Assembly: GCA_027919835.1 (NCBI GenBank)
Contig: JANVFP010000046.1
Span: 248,001 to 312,000 of the forward strand
DNA from: Lentinula raphanica
Lineage: Eukaryota; Basidiomycota; Agaricomycetes; Agaricales; Omphalotaceae
DNA length: 64,000 nt
Reading direction: 5' to 3'
Shown here: piece after piece, positions 33,250 to 44,250 of the stretch
Layout: each line of letters starts with the position of its first letter
Position numbering within the stretch: the stretch's first letter is position 1
The notes under the pieces: generated by a model
Databases searched by the model: none
What the model saw: the letters and a program-made list of their open reading frames with translations, nothing else
What the model was told of the DNA's origin: nothing
Position numbers and translations under genes: made by a program

Positions 33250-34000
33250 CAAATTCCATTACTTGATAAAGGCTAAATAAGTATATTTGCAAGCTATATT
33301 TGAAGGCCTCAAAATGCCTCAAGGATGCTTATAGATAAATAGAAATAAAACAAGATTTGCAGAAACTTTGTGAAGTATTAGCTGTGAATAATGGTGAGCA
33401 GTCAGTGATGGTAAAATCAAGATCTTTTGATGAAGTATAAATGCATATTATGTAGGCCTCGTTTGAGGACTTAAAAACGCCTCCAGGACACTTAGAATCA
33501 GATCAGAATACAATGAGATATTTAAAAAACAAGGTGCTCATTATAGATAATAATAAACAAGGAATAACTGGATAGTGAGATTCTTTGATGAAGTGCCAAT
33601 GAATATGTTTAAAAGCCTTATTCAGGAGCTTCAGAACGCTCCCAAGATACCCAGAATTGAATAAAAACAAAACAAAATATATAGAAAAGTGAGGTGCTAA
33701 CTGCAATCAATAAGTATAACAAGGATTTTTTATGAAATACAAAGAGATACATCTGAAAGCTTTATTTGAGAGTCTCACAACATCCCCAGAATGTTTAATA
33801 TTGAATGAGATTTAGACGAAGTATGTATAAAACAGGTGCTTGCCATTGGAAAATATGAACAGGCAATGATAACATGATGATATTAGCTGATGAAATGCAA
33901 GTAAATAAAATAAATAGCCCTCTTTCAGGGCTTCGAGATGCACCTAAGATCTCTAATAATGAATGAGATGAAGACAAGATATGCAGAAAAGCAACAACAT
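33250..34000 (+). repeat. Five diverged units of about 155 bp inside the Plavaka element
   Basis: A diverged block recurs near 33260, 33430, 33587, 33730 and 33888. It contains TGATGAAGTGCAAAT-like, AAGCCTTATTTGAGG-like and AACGCCTCCAGGACAC-like words, then AGAATTGAAT and an A-rich stretch. Spacing is about 145-170 bp. Subterminal repeats of this kind often bind transposases; here that is only inferred. Confidence 0.6.
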
Positions 34001-34474
34001 AGTAATAAATCATGTGCAGGTCATGTGAACCAACTTTTTTGTTGCCTCTGGCATCGCTGTTTCCTTTTATATCTACGAGCAACATTTTTGTTTTGCTCAC
34101 TGACAATCTTTTGAGTTTCCTCAAAACTCAAACTGTTATCAATAGATATATCAACCTGATATATCTTACACTCAATATAGATGCCCTTGTAAAATAATCA
34201 GCTAATTTTTCATGCTTTTTTCTTACTAAAAGTTATATGGTCAGCAAGCTTATGTTACTCTCTGGGCGTCAAAGTACTTGTCTCAAAGTCACATGATAGT
34301 TGAACTTATGTCTTGTTGATTTTGACGCTTCTTGTCTTTATACTCCCACTATCTTCACTTTCACTCTTTCTTACTTTTTTTCTTTAAAGCTTAACAATTG
34401 TTACTGGATGCTCAGGCTATTGAGTAAGTGTTTATTCAACTGCTTAGCTCACTTTATAATTAATATTAACACTC

Positions 34475-34915
34475 AAGGCATTCTCTTACAACATAGCAGT
34501 CTATCTTATCCAAGTATGAGGAGGAAGGCATATAGGTTCCCAGGTGAGTTCTTATTCAAATCCCTTCATGCTAAGCTCAATTTAAAGCTGTTCTGGTCTT
34601 CAAACCGTATCTCCACTGCTCAAGGCATTCTCTTATAATGTGGCAGTCTATCTTATCCAGGTACCAGGAGGAAGGCATATAGGTTTCCAGGTGAGTTTTT
34701 ATTCAAATCCCTTCATGCTGAGCTCATTTTTACGCTGTTATAGGGTGTTAGTCACTCCCCAAATCATATCTCTACTGCACCAGGTATTCTCTAACAACCT
34801 GGCAATCTATCTTACTTAGGTACTAGGAGGAAGGCATACAGGTCTCCAGGTGAGTTCTTGTTCAATTTCCTTCGTGTTGAGCTCATTTTGGAGCTATCAT
34901 AGGGTACTGTTTCTT
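34475..34915 (+). repeat. Three tandem units of about 125-170 bp
   Basis: Blocks starting AAGGCATTCTCTTACAAC (34475), AAGGCATTCTCTTATAAT (34622) and AGGTATTCTCTAACAAC (34792) share AGGAGGAAGGCATA, CCAGGTGAGTT and TTCATGCTGAGCTCA-like words. Confidence 0.75.
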
Positions 34916-35739
34916 AGTACACTGCTTGAGTCTTTACTGTTACTGCTCCAGTCACTATACCCATGTATTCCTGTCATAAATTTAAAAAATAAAATGACCT
35001 TATGTGCTGATACCAATATCTTCATGACGTCCTGAGTTTACTTGCTGAACTTGATATAAACTTAAGTTGCTTTGAAAGAAACTCAGGTGGTTCAAGTTAA
35101 CTCAGGTTAACTTCAGGTTAACTTGAGGATGGGAAAAATCTGAACCTTGGTTCAAGCCACTCAAGTGAATTGGTTGACTTGACTGCCTTAAGGCAACCTA
35201 TGCCACTAGGGTTGACTCATTCTGACTCAAGGCTATGGGGTATTTTCCTGATGCCCCTCCCAAAACCTGCAACCGACCGTTGCCCAAGACATGCGAAACT
35301 TCCGAACGGTCGTCGATATGAACTGTGGAGGTCTCAAAACCCGTTTCTTGGATATCCCTGCCAGTTTACGTGTCTGGAATCGTCGGAATTGGCGGAGGAG
35401 ATGCTGGGATATTCAGAAATTCCCTGTTTGCTCCTGTACCTTCTGCTGGTGCCTATCTCCCCTTGTTCATGGTGGGCTACTTTTGCGGTCATCGTACGTT
35501 GACTTTTGTACTTTGACTTTCGAGGTGTTACTATTTCTCATTCAACTAGTCTGCCTTGTACTGTTTAGAGTACACTATGAGATATTCCTTAACCTGGCCA
35601 AAAAAGAGACTAAGATAGTAGGCCTTGTCTGAAGTTAGCACTCTGAGACTTTTGGGCGTTAAAGTGCTGGGCTCAGAAGCTCAGGTAATCCTTTAAAGTT
35701 GATCCTAACCCTTATAGCTCTTTATTGATTATCCCTTTC

Positions 35740-38294
35740 ATGGAGTGTCCCGCAAACTGTGGCAGAGTGTTTGACACTCAAAAATCTCTCAACATGCATC
35801 TATCTCAGGCCAAAAGCTGCCTGTGGTATAGGAGTTTCGAAAAACTGCAGCTCTGGATCAGGTTCTCCAATCGGAGTGGGAGGAAAAGGAGGCGATGGCA
35901 AGAGACGAGGAGGATCTACTTCTTCCAGAGGAAACTGCAGATCTATTGCAAGAACTTGAAGAGGAGAACAATCTGTTCCACTTCATCCAAGTAGAAAGAG
36001 AGCCTGAGCTGGGAGAAGCTGGTCCTGGACCTAATACTACTGCTTCTTGCAATGCCCTCTTGGAGAGACAGCTTGGAGCCAAGATTCGAACTTTAGATGA
36101 CGATGAAGACTCCTTGGAGAGAGTGGTAGAAGAAAACCTAGAGGCTGGAAGGATCATATGGATGGACTCTTCTTTGCAGGCTCGTTGGCGCCTAGCTCAT
36201 AATGCAGACCTAGACGATCCAATGGATGGTTCTTCCCCTCTTCCTGATTCAGCATTTGCACCGTTTGCCTCGATTGGAGAATTGCTGAATGGGTAGTGAA
36301 AGACGGTATAGGCCACAAATGTCTTGATCGATTGCTATCGATTCCTGGTGTATGTGCCGATATCTTACCTCTTATTCTCTCACTAATCCACTTTCTAGGT
36401 TACGGACAGATTGGGTTTATCTTATAACAATATAGCTGGCCTTCACAAGAAGATTGACTCCTTGAGATCCAGAGCGGGGGAATGGAAAGTCAAAAAATTG
36501 AGGTTCAAGGATCAACCCATGGACGACTTCATTCTCAGGCATAGATATTCTGGAATGTGTTCAAAGCCTCTGGGGGATCCTGCTCTTGCTGACCATCTGG
36601 TGTATCGGCCCAAGAAGATTTTTGAGGACAGACATAAGACGAAAAGAGTCTACTCAGAGATGTGGGAAGGAAAGTGGTGGCAGTTCACTCAGGTACGTTA
36701 GTGAGGTTGTAAGACTTCTCTCTGTGCTAAGCTAGAGCTGTTACAGAATCTCCTTCCCGAAGGGTCCACAGTAGCCCCTCTCATTATAGCTACAGACAAG
36801 ATGCAGCTTACCCAGTTCTCTGGCAGCAAGCAGGCTTATCCAGTGTATCTCACTCTGGGTAATATACCTAAAGCTCTGAGACGTAAACCTACACAGCAAG
36901 CATGTATCCTTCTTGCCTACCTCCCTGTCAATAAACTTCCAAAGTCTTCTCTTACCAAAAGAGAATTAAGCTCACGATATCAGCGCCTTTTTCATGAGGC
37001 TATGAGAATGGTATTCTCTCCCTTGATTGAGGCAGGAAGAAATGGGGTGGAACTCTCTAGCGGAGATGGTGCTATTAGAAGGGTCCATCCTATTCTAGCC
37101 AGCTACGTTGGAGACTTCCCAGAGCAATGTCTAGTGACTTGTTCTAAATACGGCACCTGTCCCAAATGCCAAGTAAGCTCTACAGAGCTGAACAGCTCTG
37201 AACGTTTTCCTAGGAGAACTCAGGAATGGACTCTCCAAGTTATGACTGAAGCTAGAGGTAGCACATCGTCTTCTTCTCAGTACTTCACCTTCTGTATGGA
37301 GAGAGAAGTTTCGGGCTATGTGTATAGATTTTTTGGCTGCACTGACAACTACAACACAGAGATGTTCGAGCGCCTTCACATAGACTTTGCCAAGAAAGGA
37401 TGGAGGGCTTCGAACAAGAGGGAGGAATTTCCTCAGATGACGAAATGGCTTGCAAGACAAGAGAATGTTCAAACTTTCAATAAAGAACTGTCTTGGATAC
37501 TGGAACAACAGAGGATCCACAGTATTGCCACTACTCCATTGAACTCTACCTCTACCTCCTTCCCATCTTCATCACGTATATTCTTGCCTAAAGAACCTAC
37601 TTCCCCCGCCAAGGCTCTATCTTCTATAGAGCTAGGTCATCAGGTCCCTATGTTTTCCCTAAACCTGAAGTGTTATCTTGCAATGCTCAAACCAGGCTCT
37701 ACACGACAAGAAGTTGAAGGAGCTCTATATAAGAGGTTGCCTTTTAACAATCTGGACATCTATTATTCTTTCAAATTTTCTCCTGAAACACTAGATGAAG
37801 ACAATATCTTAAAGGATGTAGTCAAAGCCAGTCCTTTGAGAGGTGGAAGATTCGATACAGTGGTTGTTCTTACAGGAGATTCAGCTGGAGCTACAAGCTT
37901 TTCAGGTACCAGAATTGGTAGAGTAAAGGTACTCTTTCGACTGCCCTCTCAGCTTAACCTTATAGGATCTCATAAAAGTTCTGTTCCTTCCTGGTGGCCA
38001 CCTTCTGTTTTGGCTTACATAGAGTGGTATAGTCCTCCTTCTCTATCCATTATTGAGCAGAACTCTCACAATATGACCTCTGTTCATAAATTACCTTTGA
38101 TAGAAGGTGTTGTTCCTTCGTCTATCATTCCTCTCTCTAATATTAGACAGAGTTGTATGCTTATACCACGCTATGATAAAAACAGTTCTGATAGTAGTAA
38201 CTGGACTTCTTCTAATGTTCTTGATAAAGCTACACATTTTTTAGTTAATAATTGGAGTAGTATATATACTTATAAAACTTTATATAAAGAATAA
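35740..38294 (+). pseudogene. Plavaka transposase, catalytic core deleted and frameshifted
   Basis: The N-terminus has a zinc-finger-like CPANCGRVF..SLNMHLSQAKSC. Frameshifts follow near 35830 and 36280. Later exons read LGLSYNNIAGLHKKID, then (from 36747) PEGSTVAPLIIATDKMQLTQ, SGSKQAYPVYLTLGNIPK and CSKYGTCPKCQ. After CMEREVSGYVYRFF the frame jumps directly to GCTDNYNTEMFERLHIDF. Compared with the second copy at 46.8-50.1 kb, this removes roughly 150 residues, including the DIHRCIAPDVLHQLYQG region expected to carry catalytic residues. The C-terminal 450 codons (36801-38294) remain open, ending YTYKTLYKE. Introns with GT..AG are visible near 36340-36400 and 36694-36746. The family assignment rests on similarity to the second copy and on known Plavaka motifs. 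Confidence 0.85.
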
Positions 38295-38500
38295 TGATTG
38301 TTATTTGCTTTCTATCAACTCTGGCAAACTTCAATTGAGCCTAATCAGCTTGAGTATGGGCTGAATCTTCAAGATGTCTCAAGGTAACCCAAGTTACTGA
38401 GGTTAACTGCAGCAGACTCCAGTTACCCCAGTAGCCTAGGTATAATATTATACTCAGGTAAACTTGAAGTTATGTTGAGTACAAGGACCTTTTCCTGATG

Positions 38501-39135
38501 ATGATTTATCAATGAAATGCCATGTGATTTGCATTTCGGCGATGCTGCCGAGACTGTTCAAAATGTTGTCCTCAACATCTGGAAAAGTGCCCAAATGCCC
38601 TGGCTCACCAAGGAATACTAGGCTGGACAGAGGACACCTTGGGGGATCCAAAGTCCACAGGTAACCTAAGTTCCATGGGTGGCCAGGAGACACCCCCCCA
38701 TTCCTTGGTGATCTGAGGTACTCAGATTTGATCTGAAATTTCCAAAGGGATTTTTTGAAAGCCTAGAAAAACCCCCAGTAAACTATCCTGGATTACTAAA
38801 TAGATCTCAGAGAAACTGGGTTTGCTGAAAGTCTTCAAGAGCAGACTAGAGAACTGCGAGGAGACCAAGAGTAGGCCTCTGCTCCTGAAAACTAGTTCCA
38901 GTATTCAAGAGATATCTCTAAGGTACTGGAAAGAATATTCAAGATAATATTAAGAATACAAGGAAGTGTCACCAATGTGCTATAGAGAGTTCCCAATATT
39001 CTCCAAAGGTTTCCTCATAGAATTAGAACCATACCCCAAGATAGTGCCAGTGTTCTCTGATAGATTTTTATGCAGCTACCTCACAATTCTAATATCTCCT
39101 AAAGTACTTTCCTAGAAGCCCGGCTTGACCTGGGT
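38501..39135. other. No gene recognised
   Basis: AT-moderate DNA just outside the Plavaka end, with a few short frames of low credibility. Confidence 0.5.
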
Positions 39136-39219
39136 CAGCCTCAGGGTGCCCTCTGACACCCTCAGGGTGTCCTCTGACACCCTCAGGGTGTCCTCTGACA
39201 GCCTCAGGGTGTCCTCTAG
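39136..39219 (+). repeat. Four 21-bp units with a palindromic core
   Basis: The unit is CACCCTCAGGGTGTCCTCTGA, with the first and last units slightly changed. ACACCCT-C-AGGGTGT across the unit boundary is a near-perfect palindrome, so the array can form a row of hairpins. Confidence 0.9.
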
Positions 39220-39420
39220 ATATCCAAAACTCAATTTGAAGTCTTCAGAAGTCTTTCCAGCATATTCCAAAATTCCATTACATACTTCTAACACAACTTC
39301 AGCTTATTCTGGACAATTTTTCATCATGCTGTAGATCATATTATAGGTATCTGGCAAAGTCCTTGTATAGCCTGTAATTTTCCATTGTCATCCCACCTTG
39401 CTCTCACTATTATCTCACAA

Positions 39421-40206
39421 TTACCTAGTAGTCTTCCATAGTCATCCCAGTGTACTCTCATTATCTCCTGATCAAACATAAAAGTCCTTCATGTTTCTTC
39501 CAGCACATTTCCACTATCATCTAACATTTCCCTAGTAGTATTCCATAGTCATCCCAGTGTACTCTCATTATCTCCTGATTAAGCATAAAAGTCCTTCATG
39601 TTTCTCTAACATTTCCCTAGTAGTATTCCATGGACTTCCCAGTGTACTCTCATTATCTCCTGATTAAGCATAAAAGTCCTTCATGTTTCTCTAACATTTC
39701 CCTAGTAGTATTCCATGGACTTCCCAGTGTACTCTCATTATCTCCTGATTAAGCATAAAAGTCCTTCATGTTTCTCTAACATTTCCCTAGTAGTATTCCA
39801 TGGACATCCCAGTGTACTCTCCTTATCTCCTGATTAAGCATAAAAGTCCTTCATGTTTCTTCCAGCACATTTCCACTATCATCTAACATTTCCCTAGTAG
39901 TATTCCATGGACTTCCCAGTGTACTCTCATTATCTCCTGATTAAGCATAAAAGTCCTTCATGTTTCTCTAACATTTCCCTAGTAGTATTCCATGGACTTC
40001 CCAGTGTACTCTCATTATCTCCTGATTAAGCATAAAAGTCCTTCATGTTTCTCTAACATTTCCCTAGTAGTATTCCATGGACATCCCAGTGTACTCTCCT
40101 TATCTCCTGATTAAGCATAAAAGTCCTTCATGTTTCTTCCAGCACATTTCCACTATCATCTAACATTTCCCTAGTAGTATTCCATGGACTTCCCAGTGTA
40201 CTCTCA
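39421..40206 (+). repeat. Minisatellite of alternating 85-bp and about 108-bp units
   Basis: About nine units share TCTCATTATCTCCTGATTAA, GCATAAAAGTCCTTCATG and CCCTAGTAGTATTCCATGG. Long units add TTCCAGCACATTTCCACTATC. Long units recur after two or three short ones, so a higher-order pattern of about 280-360 bp is visible. Units are nearly identical, indicating recent amplification. Confidence 0.92.
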
Positions 40207-40541
40207 CTATCATCTAACATTCCCATAGTAGTTCTCTATGGGCATCCCAGTATACTCTCACAATCTTCCGATTAAACCTAAAAGTGCTTCATGGTTCTTC
40301 CAACACACTTTGACTATTCTCTACCGTGCTCCCACTATACTGCAACACATCTCTAGCTTATACCAGGAAGTTCTCACCCTGCTTCACACTCCTCTATAGT
40401 TTATCTATACCATTCGGAATTCCGTTCATAGCCTGTGAATCTTCGAGATTAAATCATGATATATATTGTAATGATAGGAACAGGTTATTGAACAACAGAA
40501 AAGCAAACGACATGGAAAAGCGTCCACTTCTAGTAAGGCAA
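40207..40541. other. Diverged satellite tail and gene terminator region
   Basis: The satellite fades out by about 40330. The rest is probably the 3' flank of the minus-strand gene that ends at 40542. Confidence 0.5.
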
Positions 40542-42404
40542 TTATGAATGACTCGACTGGGACTCTTCCTCTGCAAAGCGCTCGAGGGCATTGTAGTCGT
40601 ATTTCTCGGAAGGTATGACGGTCTTGCCCATTGTTCTATGCGAAGACATTACAGTGAGCACTACTGATCAAAGGGCAAGAGAACGTACATCATCTCTCTA
40701 TAGAGATACTCCTGTAAACGTTTCGTGTATTTCGGAGAATCTGTCTCCATTTCGGTCAAAGTCCCCATGACTGCGGTGTAACTGGATGCCATTCGTTGTG
40801 AACCAACCCACCACGTATGAAAGGGTACACTCACTGGCTGCTGAGGACGCCGGCAGCAAATGGTATTTCTGTTTTGTAGCCAGCCGCCCACTCTTTGATA
40901 ACATGGCCTATCTTAATGTTGACATTTTCAGCGAACACCTCATACATGAAAGGAAGAGGGTGGCATACCAGGACTGCAATCATAGCGATTAAGGGGAGGG
41001 GTATGCGCTTGTCGGCATTCAGCTTAGCCACTAGGCGCTGATCTTGCTTTGGGTTCCCTTCAACAAAATACCCTCGAAGAATCATAGCCATCAAGTTGGA
41101 TCGAAAAGGTAACTGTGGTCGATGAACAGTTCGAGCCTGGTTGCATGCGGGTATGAGAACAATCCCAGAAAACAGAACGACGACTATACCTCCAGATTAA
41201 CGTCATAATTGTGGTATCTCCGGCCCTCCAGTAGCCATGTAACGGATGATATCTGAACAGCGATTTAGTAACCTGACCGTTTGTCATCACAGCGCTAGAC
41301 TCACGACTTCTGGCGGGGTCATTTGGCCCGGTATGTTGAAAAACTGGCTGGTCCGTATACGAACCTCCTTCCCAATATCTAAACGTATGGCACAGATACC
41401 ATAAGACATCTGAGTCTTGGAAGTGAACAATACCATCTGCAGGAGAAGGTGAGCACTTACAAATTTCCTGAACTCGTCCAGAGTTTCAGGATTCGATTCG
41501 ATCTTGCGGAGCGAGCTAAGATAACCAACGCCCCTGCGCTCAGCGATCAACTTCGCCAATTCCTCCTTGAACATGGACCACATAAACGTTGAGTCTTCTG
41601 GGCAAAGATTGACTAAACAGGTGGCCATTCTCGTGGTCCTCTTAGCACATATCGCCAATCGCGGGTTGTCAAAATCTGATGCGCGGATTTTGCTTGAGTG
41701 AGATTGATGAGTCTTGGAATCCTGGCTTGTTTTGACCTCCTCGATCACAACCTAGAGCGAACATTTAAAAGGAAAACAAAACGACGAAACTCATTAACGT
41801 ACACTATCATCGTCTTCTTCTTCATCGTCATTCTCGTGTTCACTAGCATGCGCGAGTCCTTCTGTCGCCGTTGCGACACCTTCATCTGCCTCGGGTTGGG
41901 GGTCCTCAGTGGTTCCCTTCCGTTTTCCTGGTAGAACATCAGAAAGAAACTCGAGTTCCTCCATGTCATCTGCCGAGAACGTTGAGTGGATAGATAGATC
42001 TTGAAAATGAAACGGGCCGGAAAGTCAACGCGATCTTAGGGGACTCACTTCGGCTGGAAGCCTGAGGGGCGTATTGGCTCCTCAAGGTTTGGAGAATGTT
42101 CCCGACGTCTGCTTGCACTTCTGATGAGTTTTAGTCGTGAATGGAATGACCTTCGTACCATGACTTGTGCTGGGTTGTACATTCTCTGAGATGAACGCGC
42201 AATCAACATTAATGAAACATAGAGAGGGGCCAGGGTTGTACCTTTAGTCTTGCCTTTTCCAGCTCCACTGCTAGTAGTGGACTGAGATTTGGAACTACCG
42301 TTGGCATTGGAAGAACCTGTGTTCATGACTGGCCGAGTGGGTACTACCTTTAGTTTCTTAGACTGCGTCCCAGTCTGAGAAGGGAAGCGTGAACGTTTGG
42401 TCAT
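40542..42404 (-). CDS. DUF6532-like multi-exon gene, apparently intact
   Basis: Function is unknown. The minus strand encodes MTKRSRFPSQTGTQSKKLK (ATG 42404), a Ser/Lys-rich N-terminus, an acidic segment (MEELEFLSDVLPGKRKG ... DDEEEDDDS), then FDNPRLAICAKRTTRMA, KRTT-type basic residues, GICAIRLDIGKEVR, LMAMILRGYFVEGN, KRIPLPLIAMIAVL, EWAAGYKTEIPFAAGV, and the end YTAVMGTLTEMETDSPKYTK ... ALERFAEEESQSSHS. About nine short introns with GT..AG ends in consistent phase join these parts; the two nearest the 5' end are least certain. The IPLPLIA..EW..G.....FAA..Y layout resembles DUF6532, a family expanded in Agaricomycetes, but I assign this from memory of its motif layout. No frame break was found from the acidic segment to the stop, unlike most neighbours. 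A strong promoter-like block precedes it. Confidence 0.62.
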
Positions 42405-42450
42405 GAGTGACTGAGAACAAGGAAGGCAGAGGACTTCGGAGGAATGTGGC

Positions 42451-42548
42451 CCTTTATATAAGGCAGAATAATCTGACTCGAGAGGACTCGGGCTTGACTC
42501 GAGCAATGACTCGGAGCAATGACTAATCAAGCTTTGACTCCCGAGTCC
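42451..42548 (-). promoter_or_regulatory. TATA box and GAGTCA cluster upstream of the DUF6532-like gene
   Basis: On the minus strand TATATAAAG (around 42452-42460) lies about 50 bp before the ATG. Just upstream, within 42470-42548, GAGTCA or a close form (GAGTC, TAGTCA) appears six times. These match the Gcn4/AP-1 half site; the binding factor is inferred. Confidence 0.55.
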
Positions 42549-42969
42549 CTCCAACTTGAAATCTCTGACACAGCCGATCTGGGACGCGAAATTGACACCC
42601 CTCAGTAGTTGTATGGACTTTGGATTAAAAAGAGGGGCAAAGAGTGAGCTACAGATGATGAGCGGAGGTGGCGAAGCTAGAAAAAAAGATCATAAGTGAA
42701 GAGAAGGAGAAGGGTAGGCGAAACAAGTTGCAGGTCAGATCAGACAGTACGATAGTCACGAATATTGCTCAAATGTAGATCTTCCAAGAATCACATCAGC
42801 AAAACAGACCGAATGTTGTGATGCACCACAACGCATCGTAGCGCATTGTGGGCTACGTACACTGGCGAGGCTCTTGAGACGGCGCGAGGTTGTGAATCCT
42901 CGTAAGGTAATGCGAGGTCTTGTAATGCATTATATGAATCTATAGAGATATATGTTAGCTCTTGCCTTG
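42549..42969. other. No gene recognised
   Basis: Probable intergenic DNA between two minus-strand genes, with short repeated ACAACGCATCGTAGCGCATT words at 42829-42850. Confidence 0.45.
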
Positions 42970-44250
42970 TCAATCGATCAGTTCTCTCAATGCACACAGA
43001 TTTTGCGACAAATAAAACAGCAATATAATACATGGGTGCAGAAGCAACTGAAAGCGCAAGCAGAAAAGAACAAACCATGATGGAAAGGAAGCTTGATTCA
43101 AACCCTGACAGTGGCACGCTTCGCATTCCTTGCCTTTCGTGCTGTGCGAGCCATCGATGTTGTTGGAACAGTGTTTTCCGGCATTCTCTCCGTTGTTTGA
43201 TACATCGACGTCGTTGTTTTCACGGCCAGCCAAGCCATCTTTGTGGCCGAATACTTTCCTGGAAGTGGGTTAGAGTCCTAAAGCATCAATGAATTCAAAA
43301 CCACTCACTTGTTCCAATACTTTGATATCGAGACGGATTGCTCATCTTCAGGAAACTCTTCAAAATAGTCGACGATTTCATTGTAGAAGTCTTGATAGTC
43401 GAAATGGCCATCTGATACATTCCATTTTTCGACCGCGGGAAGAGCGAAACGAGCCTAATGTGAAGTACTTTTGTGAACCTTGCACTCAAACCGCTTCGTG
43501 AAATCTATATATAAGCTATAGTTAGAGAGTTGAGGATATCGACAACGAGCTACTCACTTTGCGAAGGGCATTAGCCAACTCAATCTGACCTCTCGTTGTA
43601 TGCACTTTTTTGAACAGGTTACCAAGAGCTGGCGCTAGGACTAGAAGTTGGTCCCAAGTCTTGAGGAGAGACTCGTCGACATCATCAGGCCTAGCCTATG
43701 CCCATTGGTAGAGAGACAGTACAGTCAAATAGTGTGAACGTACTGATAATCAGCTGATAATCAACTTCGAGTGACTTGAACTTTGTCGCCTCGATGGCTG
43801 GGATGTTGAAAAATGGGTTGATTGAGCAGATATCCCAACGACCAATCTTGTCCATTGGATCTACGCGCCGTTTTCTGTAGAACAAGGAAGGATCAATGAG
43901 GGAGCAACACGAAGTAGGATTCCAGTGGGATGATCCTGATTTGTATCTATTTCTGGTTCATCTTCAGTAGGCGTCGTGTCGGTACTAGGAGGCTACATCA
44001 GAAGACTTTTCTGCATTGTTATTGTTACTTGAGGAATCGGAAGAGCTGTCGTTGTCAGAAGAGCCGTCGGTGTGGGAGGAGCTTGAGCTTGAAGGTGAGT
44101 GTATAATGCCTCCTGATTTAGGCTTGATAAGTTGAGGACGAACTCGAAGAGACACTCGAGGCCTTTTATGATGACATTGAGAGGGCTTGATAGTTCTCTT
44201 TAGGGATGGCGTGAGTGGAAGAACTTGGGAAGAACGGAGACGAGCGTCAA
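42970..44250 (-). CDS. Unknown multi-exon protein, Ser/Asn-rich (tentative)
   Basis: Several minus-strand frames chain through plausible short introns. From the 5' side: a basic stretch (LTPSLKRTIKPSQCHHKR), a Ser/Asp/Asn-rich run with SSSSHTDGSSDNDSSSD, KIGRWDICSINPFFNIPA, ARPDDVDESLLKTWDQLL, LAPALGNLFKKVHTTRGQ, ELANALRK, MAGRENNDVDVSNNGENA and KECEACHCQ. A TAG after the Ser/Asn run must be spliced out or is a true stop. No domain was recognised. Several frame changes could not be resolved to exact splice sites, so part of it may be decayed. Confidence 0.4.

Larger units (their letters stand above)
32997..38500 (+). mobile_element. Plavaka-family DNA transposon, internally deleted copy
   Basis: Terminal inverted repeats of about 75-80 bp bound a 5.5-kb unit. 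The left end starts CATCAGGAAAAAGCC, the right end reversed starts CATCAGGAAAAGGTCC, and both continue with ATAACTTCAAGTT and a TATA..TATA patch. The unit has a repeat-rich left half (33.1-35.1 kb) and a transposase gene on the right (35.74-38.29 kb). A clean target duplication was not seen, so the outermost bases are approximate. The transposase lacks its central domain, so this copy could move only with help from another copy. Confidence 0.75.

Noticed and set aside
39421..40206. CRISPR-like array
   Set aside because: The units are contiguous without unique spacers; this is a minisatellite, and the genome is eukaryotic.
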